From Ferribacterium limneticum (GTDB taxonomy: Bacteria; Pseudomonadota; Gammaproteobacteria; Burkholderiales; Rhodocyclaceae), in the NCBI RefSeq assembly GCF_020510625.1, contig NZ_CP075191.1:2332001-2396000 (forward strand): a stretch of DNA of 64,000 nucleotides. Reading direction: 5' to 3'. The position numbers and the translations under genes are program-made. Below the pieces are notes generated by a model, which was not told the DNA's origin, did no database searches, and was given only the letters and a program-made list of their open reading frames with translations. Numbering within the stretch: position 1 is the stretch's first letter; every line of letters starts with the position of its first letter. Below are positions 42,842 through 52,616 of the stretch, piece after piece.

Positions 42842-43930
42842 ATGCCGCTCCCGACTTTCGACCCCGCCGACTACCCGATCCAGCTTGCGACCAAGGTCGC
42901 CCATTTCGAGCAAAACTTCGCCCCTTTCGGCGTTGCGAATACGGCCGTGCATGCCTCCACGCCGCTGCATTACCGGATGCGCGCCGAGTTCCGTATCTGG
43001 CACGAAGGGGACGATCTCAACTACGCCATGTTCGATCCGGCAGATCCCAAGCAACCAATTACCCTTGAGACCTTCCCGCCGGCCGCCGAATCGATTTGCG
43101 CCTTGATGCCGCGCCTGCGCGACAAGCTCCGGGGCAACGAGAGCCTGCGCCGCCGGCTGTTCCAGGCGGATTTCCTCGCCACGCTCAGTGGCGAAATGCT
43201 GGTCACACTGATCTACCATCGCCAACTTGACGAGGCCTGGGAGACTGCCGCCCGTGAAATGGCGGCCGAACTGGGCATCGGGCTGATCGGCCGCAGCCGG
43301 GGCCAAAAAATCGTCGTCGACCGCGGCTGGGTGCTCGAAGGCTTCGAGCTGAATGGCCGTCAGTTGCGCTACAAACAGGTCGAAGGCAGCTTCACCCAGC
43401 CCAACGGCGGGGTCAATCGCCAGATGCTGGGCTGGGCCTGCCAGCAGGCAGCCGGCTTTGGCGGCAACCTGGTCGAGCTTTACTGCGGCAACGGCAATTT
43501 CACCATCGCGCTGTCGCCGCTGTTCGAGCGCGTGCTGGCCACCGAAGTCAGCAAGTCGTCGGTGCATGCCGCCCAGTACAACCTGGCCGCCAACCATATT
43601 GAAAACGTGGCGCTGGTTCGCATGTCCAGCGAGGAATTCAGCGATGCCCTGGCCGGCCGCGAAGAATTCCAGCGTCTGAAGGACATCGATCTCGACCCCT
43701 TCCGCCACGCCACCCTGTTCGTCGATCCGCCGCGCAGCGGGCTGGATGGCGTCACGCTGGAACTGGCCCGCAGTTTCGATCGTATCCTGTACATCTCATG
43801 CAACCAGGAAACCCTGCGCGACAACGTCGCCGCGCTGCAGGACACCCACCAGATCGCCGCTTCGGCCGTGTTCGACCAGTTCCCCTACACCCACCACCTG
43901 GAATGCGGGCTGTTGCTGACACGGCGATAG
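42842..43930 (+). CDS. trmA: tRNA (uracil-5-)-methyltransferase
   Basis: A 362-residue enzyme that makes m5U54 in the T-loop of tRNAs using SAM. Motifs: N-terminal RMRAEFRIWHEG, the FTQPNGGVN region, SAM-binding ELYCGNGNFTIALS, the catalytic aspartate segment FVDPPRSGLD and nucleophile cysteine in YISCNQETL, ending in the conserved FDQFPYTHHLECGLLL. Length and motifs fit TrmA rather than RlmC or RlmD because no Fe-S cysteine set is present. It starts about 90 bases after the permease gene and is probably a separate transcription unit. Confidence 0.95.
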   Translation: MPLPTFDPADYPIQLATKVAHFEQNFAPFGVANTAVHASTPLHYRMRAEFRIWHEGDDLNYAMFDPADPKQPITLETFPPAAESICALMPRLRDKLRGNESLRRRLFQADFLATLSGEMLVTLIYHRQLDEAWETAAREMAAELGIGLIGRSRGQKIVVDRGWVLEGFELNGRQLRYKQVEGSFTQPNGGVNRQMLGWACQQAAGFGGNLVELYCGNGNFTIALSPLFERVLATEVSKSSVHAAQYNLAANHIENVALVRMSSEEFSDALAGREEFQRLKDIDLDPFRHATLFVDPPRSGLDGVTLELARSFDRILYISCNQETLRDNVAALQDTHQIAASAVFDQFPYTHHLECGLLLTRR

Positions 43931-43985
43931 CGGTACGATCGGGCATCCTTAGCGCTGACTGATCGACTTAAGCAGAACAGACCTG

Positions 43986-45731
43986 ATGCCCGCTTCGCCA
44001 CAGCCCATCGAGCAGACTGCCCCCATGGACGAAGAGTCGAAGGCCAAGATCGGCTTCCTCTACAGCGTCTTCCTGTTCGCCGGCCTGGTGGCCAGCATCA
44101 TGGGCTTTGTCCGCTGGCAGACCAGCGTCACCATGGGGATCGTCGATTTCGTCTTTGCCGGCTTCAACTTCGGGCTGCTGCTCTACCTGCGGCGGAATCC
44201 GCAAAAGGTCGAAATCGTCAGCACCCTGTCCATATCGCTGTCGTTCGTCCTTTTTCTGGCCATCTACCTGCTGGCGACGAACAACACGATGCGCCTGTCG
44301 CTGTTCTTCCTGCTCTCCGCTTCGGGTTTCTTTCTCAAGGGCCGGAAAATCGGCCGCCTGTGGCTGGGTGGCATCATTCTGTCCATCGTCGCCGTCCATG
44401 TCTCGGGGCTTTTCGCGACCGGCTACTCAACGCTGGATATCGCGACAACCTGCGTTTACCTGATCGCCCTGTTCTTCATTTTCGAGAACTATGAATCGTT
44501 CAAGGAAAAGGAACGCGAACGCAAGCGGTCCGAAGAAGAGGCGCTCAAGGCCAAGGAAATCGCCGAAGCCGAGAATCTGGCCAAGAGCCGCTTCCTGACC
44601 ACCATGTCGCACGAAATCCGGACGCCGATGAACGGCATTCTCGGCATGGCGCAGCTGATGCTGGTTTCCAGGCTAACCGAGCAGGAACAACACGATCACG
44701 CCAGGACGATACTCAACTCCGGCCAGAGCCTGCTGACACTGCTCAACGACATCCTCGATTTCTCCAAGATCGAAGCCGGCAAGCTGGCGCTGACGCCGAC
44801 GGTCTTCTCTCCCCGGCAAATCGTCGACGAAGCAGCCACCCTGTTTGCCGAATCGGCCAAAGCCAAAGGGCTCGTCATCGAGGCAGTCTGGCACGGCCCC
44901 GTCGACCAGCGTTATCTGGCCGACCCCATGCGCCTGCGTCAGATGCTCGCCAACCTGATCAACAATGCGATCAAATTTACCGCCAGCGGCTTCATCCGCA
45001 TTGAAGGCCGCGAAGTTGAGCCGAGCGCAGACGCCAGTCTGCTGGAATTTTCCGTTACCGACAGCGGCATCGGCATTCCACCGGAAAAACTCCCCCTGCT
45101 CTTCAGGCCATTCTCCCAGGCCGACAGCTCGACGACCCGCGAGTATGGCGGCAGCGGCCTCGGCCTCTCCATCGTCCACAACCTGGCCAAGCTGATGGGG
45201 GGCGATGTCGGTGTCGACAGCGAACCCGGCAAGGGATCGCGTTTCTGGTTCCGGATTCAGGCGATTCACCAGACCAGCAATGTCGATAGCCGCAAGACGG
45301 TACGCGCGACCACCGTCGAGGTTTCGACGGCGTCACCGACATTGGTGGGCCTTGTCCTGATCGTCGAGGACAACCCCGTCAACCGCAAGGTCGCCCAAGC
45401 CATGCTCGGCAAGATGGGCATCCAGTGCAAGAGTGTCGACAACGGCCAGGAAGCCGTCGATGCCATTGCCCAGGGAATGCGGCCCAGCCTCATTTTGATG
45501 GATTGCCAGATGCCGGTCATGGACGGTTTCGAGGCGACCACGCAGATTCGCCGCTGGGAAATGGCCAATGGCCAGCCCCGCCTGCCGATCGTCGCCCTGA
45601 CTGCCGGCGCCTTCGAAGAAGACCGCCAGAACTGCCTGGCCGCCGGCATGGATGATTTCCTGACCAAACCCATCAACATGGCTGACCTCTCCGCAAGCAT
45701 CAACCGCCTGCTTGGCAAGCCAAAGTCGTAG
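43986..45731 (+). CDS. Membrane hybrid histidine kinase/response regulator
   Basis: A 581-residue sensor. The N-terminal 150 residues contain five or six membrane helices in close succession with almost no periplasmic domain. A coiled coil (KEKERERKRSEEEALKAKEI) leads to HisKA with [10 protein letters not shown] near 207-216, an ATPase domain with NLINNAIKFT and GGSGLGLSI, and a receiver with LIVEDNPVNRK and phospho-acceptor Asp near 504 (LILMDCQMPV). The inner start MDEESKAK (14 residues later) is also possible. It is the second such hybrid kinase in the window besides 13046. The signal and output partner are unknown. Confidence 0.9.
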   Translation: MPASPQPIEQTAPMDEESKAKIGFLYSVFLFAGLVASIMGFVRWQTSVTMGIVDFVFAGFNFGLLLYLRRNPQKVEIVSTLSISLSFVLFLAIYLLATNNTMRLSLFFLLSASGFFLKGRKIGRLWLGGIILSIVAVHVSGLFATGYSTLDIATTCVYLIALFFIFENYESFKEKERERKRSEEEALKAKEIAEAENLAKSRFLTTMSHEIRTPMNGILGMAQLMLVSRLTEQEQHDHARTILNSGQSLLTLLNDILDFSKIEAGKLALTPTVFSPRQIVDEAATLFAESAKAKGLVIEAVWHGPVDQRYLADPMRLRQMLANLINNAIKFTASGFIRIEGREVEPSADASLLEFSVTDSGIGIPPEKLPLLFRPFSQADSSTTREYGGSGLGLSIVHNLAKLMGGDVGVDSEPGKGSRFWFRIQAIHQTSNVDSRKTVRATTVEVSTASPTLVGLVLIVEDNPVNRKVAQAMLGKMGIQCKSVDNGQEAVDAIAQGMRPSLILMDCQMPVMDGFEATTQIRRWEMANGQPRLPIVALTAGAFEEDRQNCLAAGMDDFLTKPINMADLSASINRLLGKPKS

Positions 45732-45765
45732 TTTTTTCCTTTATCGCATCACTTCGGATACGCCC

Positions 45766-46119
45766 ATGCAAAACATCCTGATCATCATCCACGCCCCACC
45801 CTACGGCAGCGAACGCTGCCTTTCCGCGCTGCGTCTGGCCACCGCCCTGGCTGGCCGGGACGACAAGCCGGAACTGAGCATTTTCCTGATGTCCGATGCC
45901 ACCGTCGTCGGTCTGCCCAACCAGATCGACGGCGCCGGCAACGGCCTGCAGGGCATGGTTGAGCAACTGGTCGCCGCCGGCGTCACCATCAAGCTGTGCC
46001 GGACCTGCGCGCTGGCCCGTGGTCTGGGCGATTTGCCGCTGATTCCCGGCACCAGCATCGGCACCCTGATCGAACTGGCGGAATACACGGTAAGGGCCGA
46101 CAAGGTCATCACCTTCTGA
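45766..46119 (+). CDS. DsrE/YchN-family protein
   Basis: A 117-residue cytoplasmic protein starting MQNILIIIHAPPYGSERCLS, with RLATALAGRDDKPELSIFLMSDATVVGL and a CRTCALARGL segment (C92 and C95) ahead of the C-terminal strand. The DsrE/YchN fold forms small oligomers; members carry sulfur on a conserved cysteine or act as accessory proteins in sulfur transfer. Whether the CxxC here is the sulfur site is not proved by sequence. The ATG at 45766 gives the usual family length. It stands between the hybrid kinase and rhlE genes. Confidence 0.85.
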   Translation: MQNILIIIHAPPYGSERCLSALRLATALAGRDDKPELSIFLMSDATVVGLPNQIDGAGNGLQGMVEQLVAAGVTIKLCRTCALARGLGDLPLIPGTSIGTLIELAEYTVRADKVITF

Positions 46120-46185
46120 TCATCGGCGAGGGCCGCGAGGCAGCGGCGGGTTAAACTCCCGCCTTTCCGCTTTTTACTGCCCGCC

Positions 46186-47529
46186 ATGACCTTCTCTTCG
46201 CTCGGCCTCGCCGCCCCACTGCTCCAGGCCCTCGAAACGCTCGGCTACGAAACGCCGACACCAATCCAGGCTCAGGCCATTCCAGCCGTTCTCGCCGGGC
46301 GCGACCTGATGGCTGCAGCGCAGACCGGCACCGGCAAGACCGCCGGCTTCGCGTTGCCCATCCTGCAGCGCCTGAGTGAAAGCGAAGACAAGGTGGCCAG
46401 CAATTCGATCCGTGTGCTGGTCCTGGTGCCGACGCGCGAACTGGCCGAGCAGGTCCATGCTAGTTTCCGCCAGTATGGCGAGCATCTGGCCGTCAGCACC
46501 TATGCGGCCTACGGCGGCGTCAGCATCAACCCGCAGATGATGCGCCTGCGCCGCGGTGTCGATGTGCTGGTCGCCACCCCGGGCCGGCTGATCGACCTGT
46601 TCACCCAGAACGCCATCAAGTTCAAGCAGGTGCAGACGCTGGTCCTCGACGAAGCCGACCGCATGCTCGACCTTGGCTTCGCGAATGAACTCGACACCCT
46701 GTTCGCCGCCCTGCCCAAGAAGCGCCAGACCCTGCTCTTCTCGGCCACCTTCTCCGACGAAATCCGCAGCATGGCCAAAGGCCGCCTGCGCGATCCGCTG
46801 TCCATCGAAGTTGCACCGCGCAACAGCACCGTCAAGGCGATCAAGCAGTGGGTCGTGCCGGTCGACAAGAAGCGCAAGACTGAACTTTTCCTGTTCATGC
46901 GCAAGGACCGCAAGTGGGGCCAGGTGCTGGTCTTCGTCAAGACCCGGCGCGGTGTCGATGAACTGGTTGCCACCTTGCTGGCCAAGAAGATCAAGGCCGA
47001 CGCCATCCACGGCGACAAGCCGCAACCGGCCCGCCTGCGCGCCCTGGAAAGTTTCAAGGCCGGTGAGGTGCAGATTCTGGTCGCTACCGACGTCGCGGCC
47101 CGCGGTCTGGACATCGACGACCTGCCGCAGGTGGTCAATTACGACCTGCCCATCGTCGCCGAAGACTACATTCACCGTATCGGCCGCACCGGCCGGGCCG
47201 GTGCCACCGGTCAGGCCATCTCGCTGGTCTGCGCCGACGAAGCCCCCCTGCTCGCCGCTATCGAGACGCTGATCAAGCAGACCCTGAGCCGCGAAGAAGA
47301 ACCCGGTTTCGAGCCGGATCATCGCGTCCCATTGACTGGCGCCAGCGCCATCGCGGCCAAGAAGCCGAAAAAGCCCAAGGTCGTCGGGGGCCGGGGCGGC
47401 AAGGGTGTACCGGGCAACTGGGTTGGTTTCGATGAAGGTGGCGGAAAGCGCACGGGTGCTCGCAGCACCGGAGGAGCGCGACCTGCCGCCAAAGGCAGCC
47501 CGAAAGCCGGCAAGCCGCGCGGCCGCTGA
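46186..47529 (+). CDS. rhlE: DEAD-box ATP-dependent RNA helicase
   Basis: A 447-residue RNA helicase of the RhlE type. It shows the Q motif YETPTPIQAQAIP, Walker A AQTGTGKT, PTRELAEQV, the DEAD box (VLDEADRML), SATF, and the C-terminal motifs DVAARGLDI and HRIGRTGRAG. The C-terminal 80 residues are basic and Gly/Arg-rich, a usual RNA-binding tail. The start MTFSSLGLAAPLLQAL is the family start. RhlE helicases help in ribosome assembly and RNA decay. It ends about 100 bases before the regulatory region of the formate dehydrogenase operon and shows no functional link to it. Confidence 0.94.
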   Translation: MTFSSLGLAAPLLQALETLGYETPTPIQAQAIPAVLAGRDLMAAAQTGTGKTAGFALPILQRLSESEDKVASNSIRVLVLVPTRELAEQVHASFRQYGEHLAVSTYAAYGGVSINPQMMRLRRGVDVLVATPGRLIDLFTQNAIKFKQVQTLVLDEADRMLDLGFANELDTLFAALPKKRQTLLFSATFSDEIRSMAKGRLRDPLSIEVAPRNSTVKAIKQWVVPVDKKRKTELFLFMRKDRKWGQVLVFVKTRRGVDELVATLLAKKIKADAIHGDKPQPARLRALESFKAGEVQILVATDVAARGLDIDDLPQVVNYDLPIVAEDYIHRIGRTGRAGATGQAISLVCADEAPLLAAIETLIKQTLSREEEPGFEPDHRVPLTGASAIAAKKPKKPKVVGGRGGKGVPGNWVGFDEGGGKRTGARSTGGARPAAKGSPKAGKPRGR

Positions 47530-47630
47530 AGCGGTTTTAACAGACGTCCTGGGGGCGCCCGGGACGATCGGTTTTTCCTCAAGACGCCCGTCAACAGGCC
47601 GACTCAGCTCTCTGAATGGTAGGACAAAAC

Positions 47631-47676
47631 CGGGACAATTTGTCCCGACCCGCCGCCAGATGGACAAAATGTCCCA
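47631..47676. promoter_or_regulatory. Two GGACA-N3-TGTCC enhancer-like palindromes before fdnG
   Basis: Site 1 (47631-47647) is CGGGACAATTTGTCCCG and site 2 (47661-47676) is TGGACAAAATGTCCCA. Both contain a perfect GGACA-N3-TGTCC, with centres 29 bases apart, close to three helical turns. A half site GGACA is at 47622. They lie 60-100 bases upstream of the -24/-12 promoter at 47733, the normal place for sigma54 activator sites. The same motif lies before the sigma54 regulator gene at 38871. Confidence 0.78.
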
Positions 47677-47732
47677 CCTCTGCCGCAAGACCTGAACCCC
47701 CGATTCCTCAATGTTCAACGACTTAGCCGAAA

Positions 47733-47747
47733 TGGCACGTTCGTTGC
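47733..47747 (+). promoter_or_regulatory. Sigma54 (-24/-12) promoter of the formate dehydrogenase operon
   Basis: TGGCACGTTCGTTGC matches the sigma54 consensus TGGCAC-N5-TTGC exactly, with GG and GC 12 bases apart. It is 47 bases before the fdnG start codon, leaving a short leader. No sigma70-like promoter competes nearby. Confidence 0.88.
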
Positions 47748-47793
47748 AATGTACCTCCATTGCGACATGGGGTCGCATGAGGAGGAAAGCTCA

Positions 47794-50700
47794 ATGAACA
47801 TGAATAGGCGGCAGTTCTTCAAGGTCTGCTCCGCCGGGCTAGGGGGGTCGTCCATCGCACTGATGGGATTCTCACCGACCGCAGCCCTCGCGGAAGTACG
47901 TACCTTCAAGCTCGCCCGCGCCACCGAAACACGGAACATCTGTCCGTACTGCTCGGTGTCCTGCGGCGTGCTGATTTACTCCACCGGCGACAAGTCGAAA
48001 AACTCGCAGGCGGAAATCATTCACATCGAAGGCGACCCGGACAATCCGGTCAATCGCGGCACGCTGTGCCCGAAGGGTGCCGGCCTGCGCGACATGGTGC
48101 AAAGCGCCAATCGCCTGAAGTGGCCGGAAGTGCGTGAAGCGGGCAGCAATGAATGGAAGAAGATTTCCTGGATGGAAGCCTTCGACCGCATCACCAAGCA
48201 CATGAAGGCGGATCGCGACGCCAATTTCGTCGCCCAGAACAAGGATGGCCTGACGGTTAACCGTTGGCCGACCACTGCATTCCTCGCATCATCAGCAGCA
48301 CCGAATGAGGCCGGCTACCTGACTGTGAAGACGATTCGCGCGATGGGCATGACCTCGATCGACACTCAGGCGCGCATTTGACACGCTCCCACGGTGGCCA
48401 GTCTGGCTCCGAGTTTTGGGCGTGGTTCGATGACCAACCACTGGGTGGACATCAAGAACGCTGATCTGATTTTCGTGATGGGTGGCAACCCGGCTGAAGC
48501 GCATCCCTGCGGCTTCAAGTGGGTGATCGAAGCCAAGAAAAACCGCAAGGCAAAGCTCGTGGTCGTCGACCCGCGCTTCAACCGCACTGCGTCGGTGGCC
48601 GATTTCTATGCGCCTGTCCGTTCCGGTTCCGACATCGCCTTCCTCGGCGGCGTCATCAATTACCTGATCTCCAACGACAAGATTCACCACGATTACGTCA
48701 AGGCCTACACCAACGCGGCTTTCCTGATCGATCCGGGCTTCAAGTTCGACGACGGCATTTTCTCCGGCTACAACGAGGAGAAGCGCAGTTACGGCAAGGA
48801 CAGCTGGAAGTACCAGATGGGCGAGGATGGTTTCGCCAAGGTTGACGAAACCTGGCAAGACCCGAACTGCGTCTGGCAGATCATGAAGACCCACTATTCG
48901 CGCTACACGCCGGAGGTGGTGAGCAAGGTCTGCGGTACGCCGAAGGACGCTTTCATCAAGATCTGCGAGATGATTGCCGAGACGGCCGCGCCGAACAAGA
49001 CAATGACCAACCTGTACGCGCTGGGCTGGACCGAGCACTCTGTCGGCTCCCAGAACATCCGCTGCATGGCGATCATCCAGCAATTGCTCGGCAACATGGG
49101 CATGGCGGGTGGCGGCATCAACGCGCTGCGCGGTCACGCCAATGTTCAGGGCATCACCGACTTCGCGCTCTACGCCCAGCAGTTGCCGGGCTACCTGGCG
49201 GCGCCGACCGATGCCGACACCGATCTGAAGAGCTTCCTGGAAAAGAAGACGCCGAAGGCCATGCGCCCGGGGCAGATGAACTACGGGCAGAACTTCCCGA
49301 AGTGGTACATCAGCCTGCAGAAGGCCTGGTGGGGGGATGCGGCGACGAAGGACAACAACTTCGCCTTCGACTACATGCCCAAGCTGGGTGGCGCCTCCGA
49401 CGTGCTGTCAATCTTCGACCAGATGTATCAGGGCAAGATCAACGGTTTCTTCTGCCAGGGCTTCAACCCGCTGGCTTCCGTCGCCAACAAGAAGAAGGTG
49501 TCGGATGCAATGGCCAAGTTGAAGTACCTGGTCGTCATGGACCCGCTGGCCACCGACACTTCCGAGTTCTGGAAGCCGCACGGTGAGTTCAACGAAGTCG
49601 ATCCGACCAAGATTGCGACCGAAGTCTTCCGTCTGCCGACCACGCTGTTTGCCGAAACCTCCGGCAGTTTCACCAACTCCGGCCGTGTCATTCAGTGGCG
49701 CTGGAAGGCGGCGGATGGTCCGGGTGATGCCAAGGACGACACCGAGATCATGGCGGCCCTGTTCCTGAAGCTCAAGGAAATGTACGCCAAGGATGGCGGT
49801 GCCTTCGCCGACGCCATCCAGAAGCTGACCTGGGCCTATCGCATCCCGACCAAGCCGTCGCCGGAAGAGCTGATGATGGAGTTCAACGGCAAAGCCTTGG
49901 CCGACGTCACCGATCCGAAGGATCCGACCAAGGTGCTGGTCAAGGCCGGCGATCAGCTGGGCACTTTCGCCCATCTGCGCGACGACGGCTCGACGACCTG
50001 CGGCAACTGGATCTACTGCGGTGTCTGGTCACAGGCCGGCAACCTGTCGGCACGACGTGACAACGCCGACCCGTCCGGCCTCGGCCAGACGATGAACTGG
50101 GGTTATGCCTGGCCGGTCAACCGCCGCATCCTCTACAACCGCGCCTCGGCCGACCCCTCGGGCAAGCCGTGGGATCCGAAGCGGACGGTGTTGAAGTGGA
50201 CGGGCAAGGTCTGGGGCGGCAATGACGTTCCCGACATGCGCCCGGATGCAGCACCGGAAGAGAACGTGATGCCTTTCATCATGAATCCGGAAGGCGTGGC
50301 GCGTCTGTTCTGTCGTGACCTGATGGCCGAAGGGCCGATGCCGGAGCACTACGAGCCGTTCGAAAGCCCGCTCGCCGCCAATCCGATGCACCCGAAGAAC
50401 CCCAAGGCCAAGTCCAATCCGGCCGCCCGGGTGTACAAGGGCGACATGGAAGCGTTCGGCACGGCCAAGGACTTCCCGTACGTGGCAACCACCTACCGCC
50501 TGACCGAGCATTTCCACTACTGGACCAAGCAGAGCCGCATCAACGCGATCATGCAGCCGGAACAGTTTGTCGAAATCGGCGAGGAACTGGCCAAGGAGAA
50601 GGGCATCGTGGCCGGCGACAAGGTCAAGGTGCGCTCCAACCGCGGCTTCATCAAGGCCGTGGCCGTGGTGACCAAGCGGATCAAGGCGTTGGACGTTGAT

Positions 50701-50859
50701 GGCAAGAAGGTGCACACCGTCGGCATTCCCATCCACTTCGGTTTCAAGGGGGCGACGAAGCCTGGCTTCCTCACCAACACCCTGACGCCGTTCGTCGGTG
50801 ACGCCAATACGCAGACGCCGGAGTACAAGGCGTTCCTGGTCAACATCGAGAAAGCGTAA
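47794..50859 (+). CDS. fdnG: Selenocysteine formate dehydrogenase, catalytic alpha subunit
   Basis: The molybdopterin subunit of a membrane-bound formate dehydrogenase that oxidises formate to CO2 on the periplasmic side and passes electrons to FdnH. It reads through an in-frame TGA at 48379-48381, giving 1021 residues with selenocysteine at position 196, the same position as in E. coli FdnG; the context QARI-Sec-HAPTVASLAP matches the family. A twin-arginine signal (MNRRQFFK) begins the protein. A [4Fe-4S] site is formed by the cysteines of CPYCSVSCGV and GTLCPKG. GGAGG 8-12 bases upstream fixes ATG 47794. Simple ORF callers will split it at the TGA. It heads fdnGHI-fdhE-selA. Confidence 0.96.
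48379..48418 (+). promoter_or_regulatory. Selenocysteine codon and SECIS element
   Basis: UGA at 48379 is followed about 16-19 bases later by a small hairpin whose tip is GCCA-GUC-UGGC (48397-48407), with the GU in the loop as in bacterial SECIS elements. SelB binds this loop to insert selenocysteine. selA, selB and the tRNA-Sec gene are all in this window. Confidence 0.82.
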
Positions 50860-50871
50860 AGGAGAGCTGAT

Positions 50872-51759
50872 ATGGCACTGCAATCGCTAGACATCAAACA
50901 GCGCTCCGCGACGACGACGCCCTCCACGCAAGTGCGGGAAACCATCGAAATCGCCAAGCTTATCGACGTATCCGCCTGCATTGGCTGCAAGGCGTGTCAG
51001 GTGGCCTGCTCGGAGTGGAATGACATCCGCGACGAAGTGGGCAACTGCCACGGCGTCTACGACAACCCGATGGATCTGACGGCCAAGTCGTGGACGGTGA
51101 TGCGTTTCACCGAGGTCGAGCAGAACAACAAGCTCGAGTGGCTGATCCGCAAGGACGGCTGCATGCACTGCGCCGACCCCGGTTGCCTCAAGGCCTGTCC
51201 GGCCCCGGGCGCCATCATCCAGTACAGCAACGGCATCGTGGATTTCCATCAGGAAAACTGCATCGGCTGCGGCTACTGCGTGACCGGCTGTCCGTTCAAT
51301 GTCCCCCGCATCTCGAAGGAAGACAGCAAGGCCTACAAGTGCTCGCTGTGTTCCGACCGGGTGGCCGTCAACCAGGCGCCAGCCTGTGTGAAGGCCTGCC
51401 CGACTGGCGCGATCCAGTTTGGCAGCAAGGAGGACATGAAGGACTACGCGGCCAAGCGCGTCACCGACTTGAAAGAGCGCGGTTACGATCAGGCCGGCTT
51501 GTACGACCCGCAAGGGGTGGGCGGCACGCACGTCATGTACGTGCTGCACCACGCGGACAAGCCTGACCTGTATGCCGGCCTGCCGGCCAATCCGTCGATC
51601 AGCCCGCTGGTCTCGCTGTGGAAGGGCTTCGCCAAGCCGCTCGCCACGCTGGCTCTGGCCGGTGTCGCACTGGGTAGCCTTTTCCATTACGTGACCAAGG
51701 GTCCGAACGAGGTCTCGAAAGAGATCGAGGACGAGATCGAGAAGGAGGATGCAAAATGA
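50872..51759 (+). CDS. fdnH: Formate dehydrogenase iron-sulfur (beta) subunit
   Basis: A 295-residue electron-transfer subunit with four cysteine quartets for [4Fe-4S] clusters: [11 protein letters not shown] near 38, CMHCADPGC near 98, [11 protein letters not shown] near 130 and CSLCSDR with CVKACP near 155-175. A single C-terminal membrane helix ([19 protein letters not shown], about 258-276) anchors it, and a charged tail follows. It takes electrons from FdnG and passes them to the cytochrome b subunit. AAAGGAGAG precedes ATG 50872; it starts 12 bases after fdnG and overlaps fdnI by four bases. Confidence 0.95.
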   Translation: MALQSLDIKQRSATTTPSTQVRETIEIAKLIDVSACIGCKACQVACSEWNDIRDEVGNCHGVYDNPMDLTAKSWTVMRFTEVEQNNKLEWLIRKDGCMHCADPGCLKACPAPGAIIQYSNGIVDFHQENCIGCGYCVTGCPFNVPRISKEDSKAYKCSLCSDRVAVNQAPACVKACPTGAIQFGSKEDMKDYAAKRVTDLKERGYDQAGLYDPQGVGGTHVMYVLHHADKPDLYAGLPANPSISPLVSLWKGFAKPLATLALAGVALGSLFHYVTKGPNEVSKEIEDEIEKEDAK

Positions 51760-52376
51760 TCCGCGATCCGAAAGACCTGAAGCGCTATGAGCCCAAGGAA
51801 CGGGCCAATCACTGGGTGGTGGGCATCAGCTTCATCCTGCTCGCCCTCTCCGGTCTGGCCTTCTTCCACCCGGCCTTCTTCCCGCTGACGCAACTGTTCG
51901 GCGGCCCGACCTGGGCCCGCATCATCCACCCCTACCTCGGGGTGCTGATGGCGCTGTCCTTCCTCGGGCTGTTCTTCCGCTTCAAGCATCTGAACAAGAT
52001 GACGCCAGCGGACAAGGAATGGCTGGCCAAGGCGAAGAACATGGTGGATGGCAACGACCACGACATGCCGGAACAGGGCAAGTACAACGGCGGCCAGAAA
52101 GTCATGTTCTGGGTGATGGCCATCTGCATGCTGCTGATGACCGTCTCCGGCCTGCTCATCTGGCGCGCCTGGTTCGGTTTCGACATCACGCTCGTCCGCT
52201 TGGGTGCCGTGGTGCACGCTGCGGCCGGGGCAGTGATGATCGGCATGATCTTCGTCCACGTCTATGCCGCCATCTGGGTCAAGGGCACCATCCGCGCCAT
52301 GTGGTACGGGACGGTGACTCGCGGCTGGGCCAAGCAGCATCACCGTGGCTGGTACCGTCAGGTGACTGGCAAATGA
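51756..52376 (+). CDS. fdnI: Formate dehydrogenase cytochrome b (gamma) subunit
   Basis: A 206-residue membrane subunit with four helices and the haem-ligand histidines expected of the FdnI family: [13 protein letters not shown] in helix 1, [10 protein letters not shown] in helix 2, and [22 protein letters not shown] in helix 4. It carries electrons from FdnH to the quinone pool. The tail ([21 protein letters not shown]) is conserved in the family. Its ATG is inside the end of fdnH. A palindromic repeat (52386-52485) separates it from fdhE. Confidence 0.94.
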   Translation: MIRDPKDLKRYEPKERANHWVVGISFILLALSGLAFFHPAFFPLTQLFGGPTWARIIHPYLGVLMALSFLGLFFRFKHLNKMTPADKEWLAKAKNMVDGNDHDMPEQGKYNGGQKVMFWVMAICMLLMTVSGLLIWRAWFGFDITLVRLGAVVHAAAGAVMIGMIFVHVYAAIWVKGTIRAMWYGTVTRGWAKQHHRGWYRQVTGK

Positions 52377-52385
52377 AACACTGCC

Positions 52386-52485
52386 GTCATTCCCGCATAA
52401 GCGGGAATCCAGAAAGTACTGCTGGATTCCCGTTGCTTTGCACGCTTTGGACTCCGCTTCGCGGGGGAGCGAATCCGGGAATGAC
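52386..52485. repeat. GTCATTCCCGC-type repeat after fdnI
   Basis: Begins GTCATTCCCGCATAAGCGGG, ends GGGAATGAC, and contains an internal GCTTCGCGGGGGAGC unit that makes it longer (100 bases) than the standard copies. It occupies most of the 240-base gap between fdnI and fdhE; nothing else is recognised in that gap except the fdhE leader. Confidence 0.85.
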
Positions 52486-52616
52486 GGATTAACCGTTTTA
52501 CCTTGCGTTCAGAGGGGCTCTGCGGGGAACATCCCGCATCCCCTTCTTTTTTCAAAAACAACTCCTGATAGCCCGCCGCAAGATTTCGCCAAGGGCGGAA
52601 AAAAGCCGATATAACC

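Noticed and set aside
46174..47778. Long minus-strand open frame (534 codons) opposite rhlE
   Set aside because: rhlE on the plus strand has every DEAD-box motif. The antisense product has none and would run across the fdnG enhancer sites.
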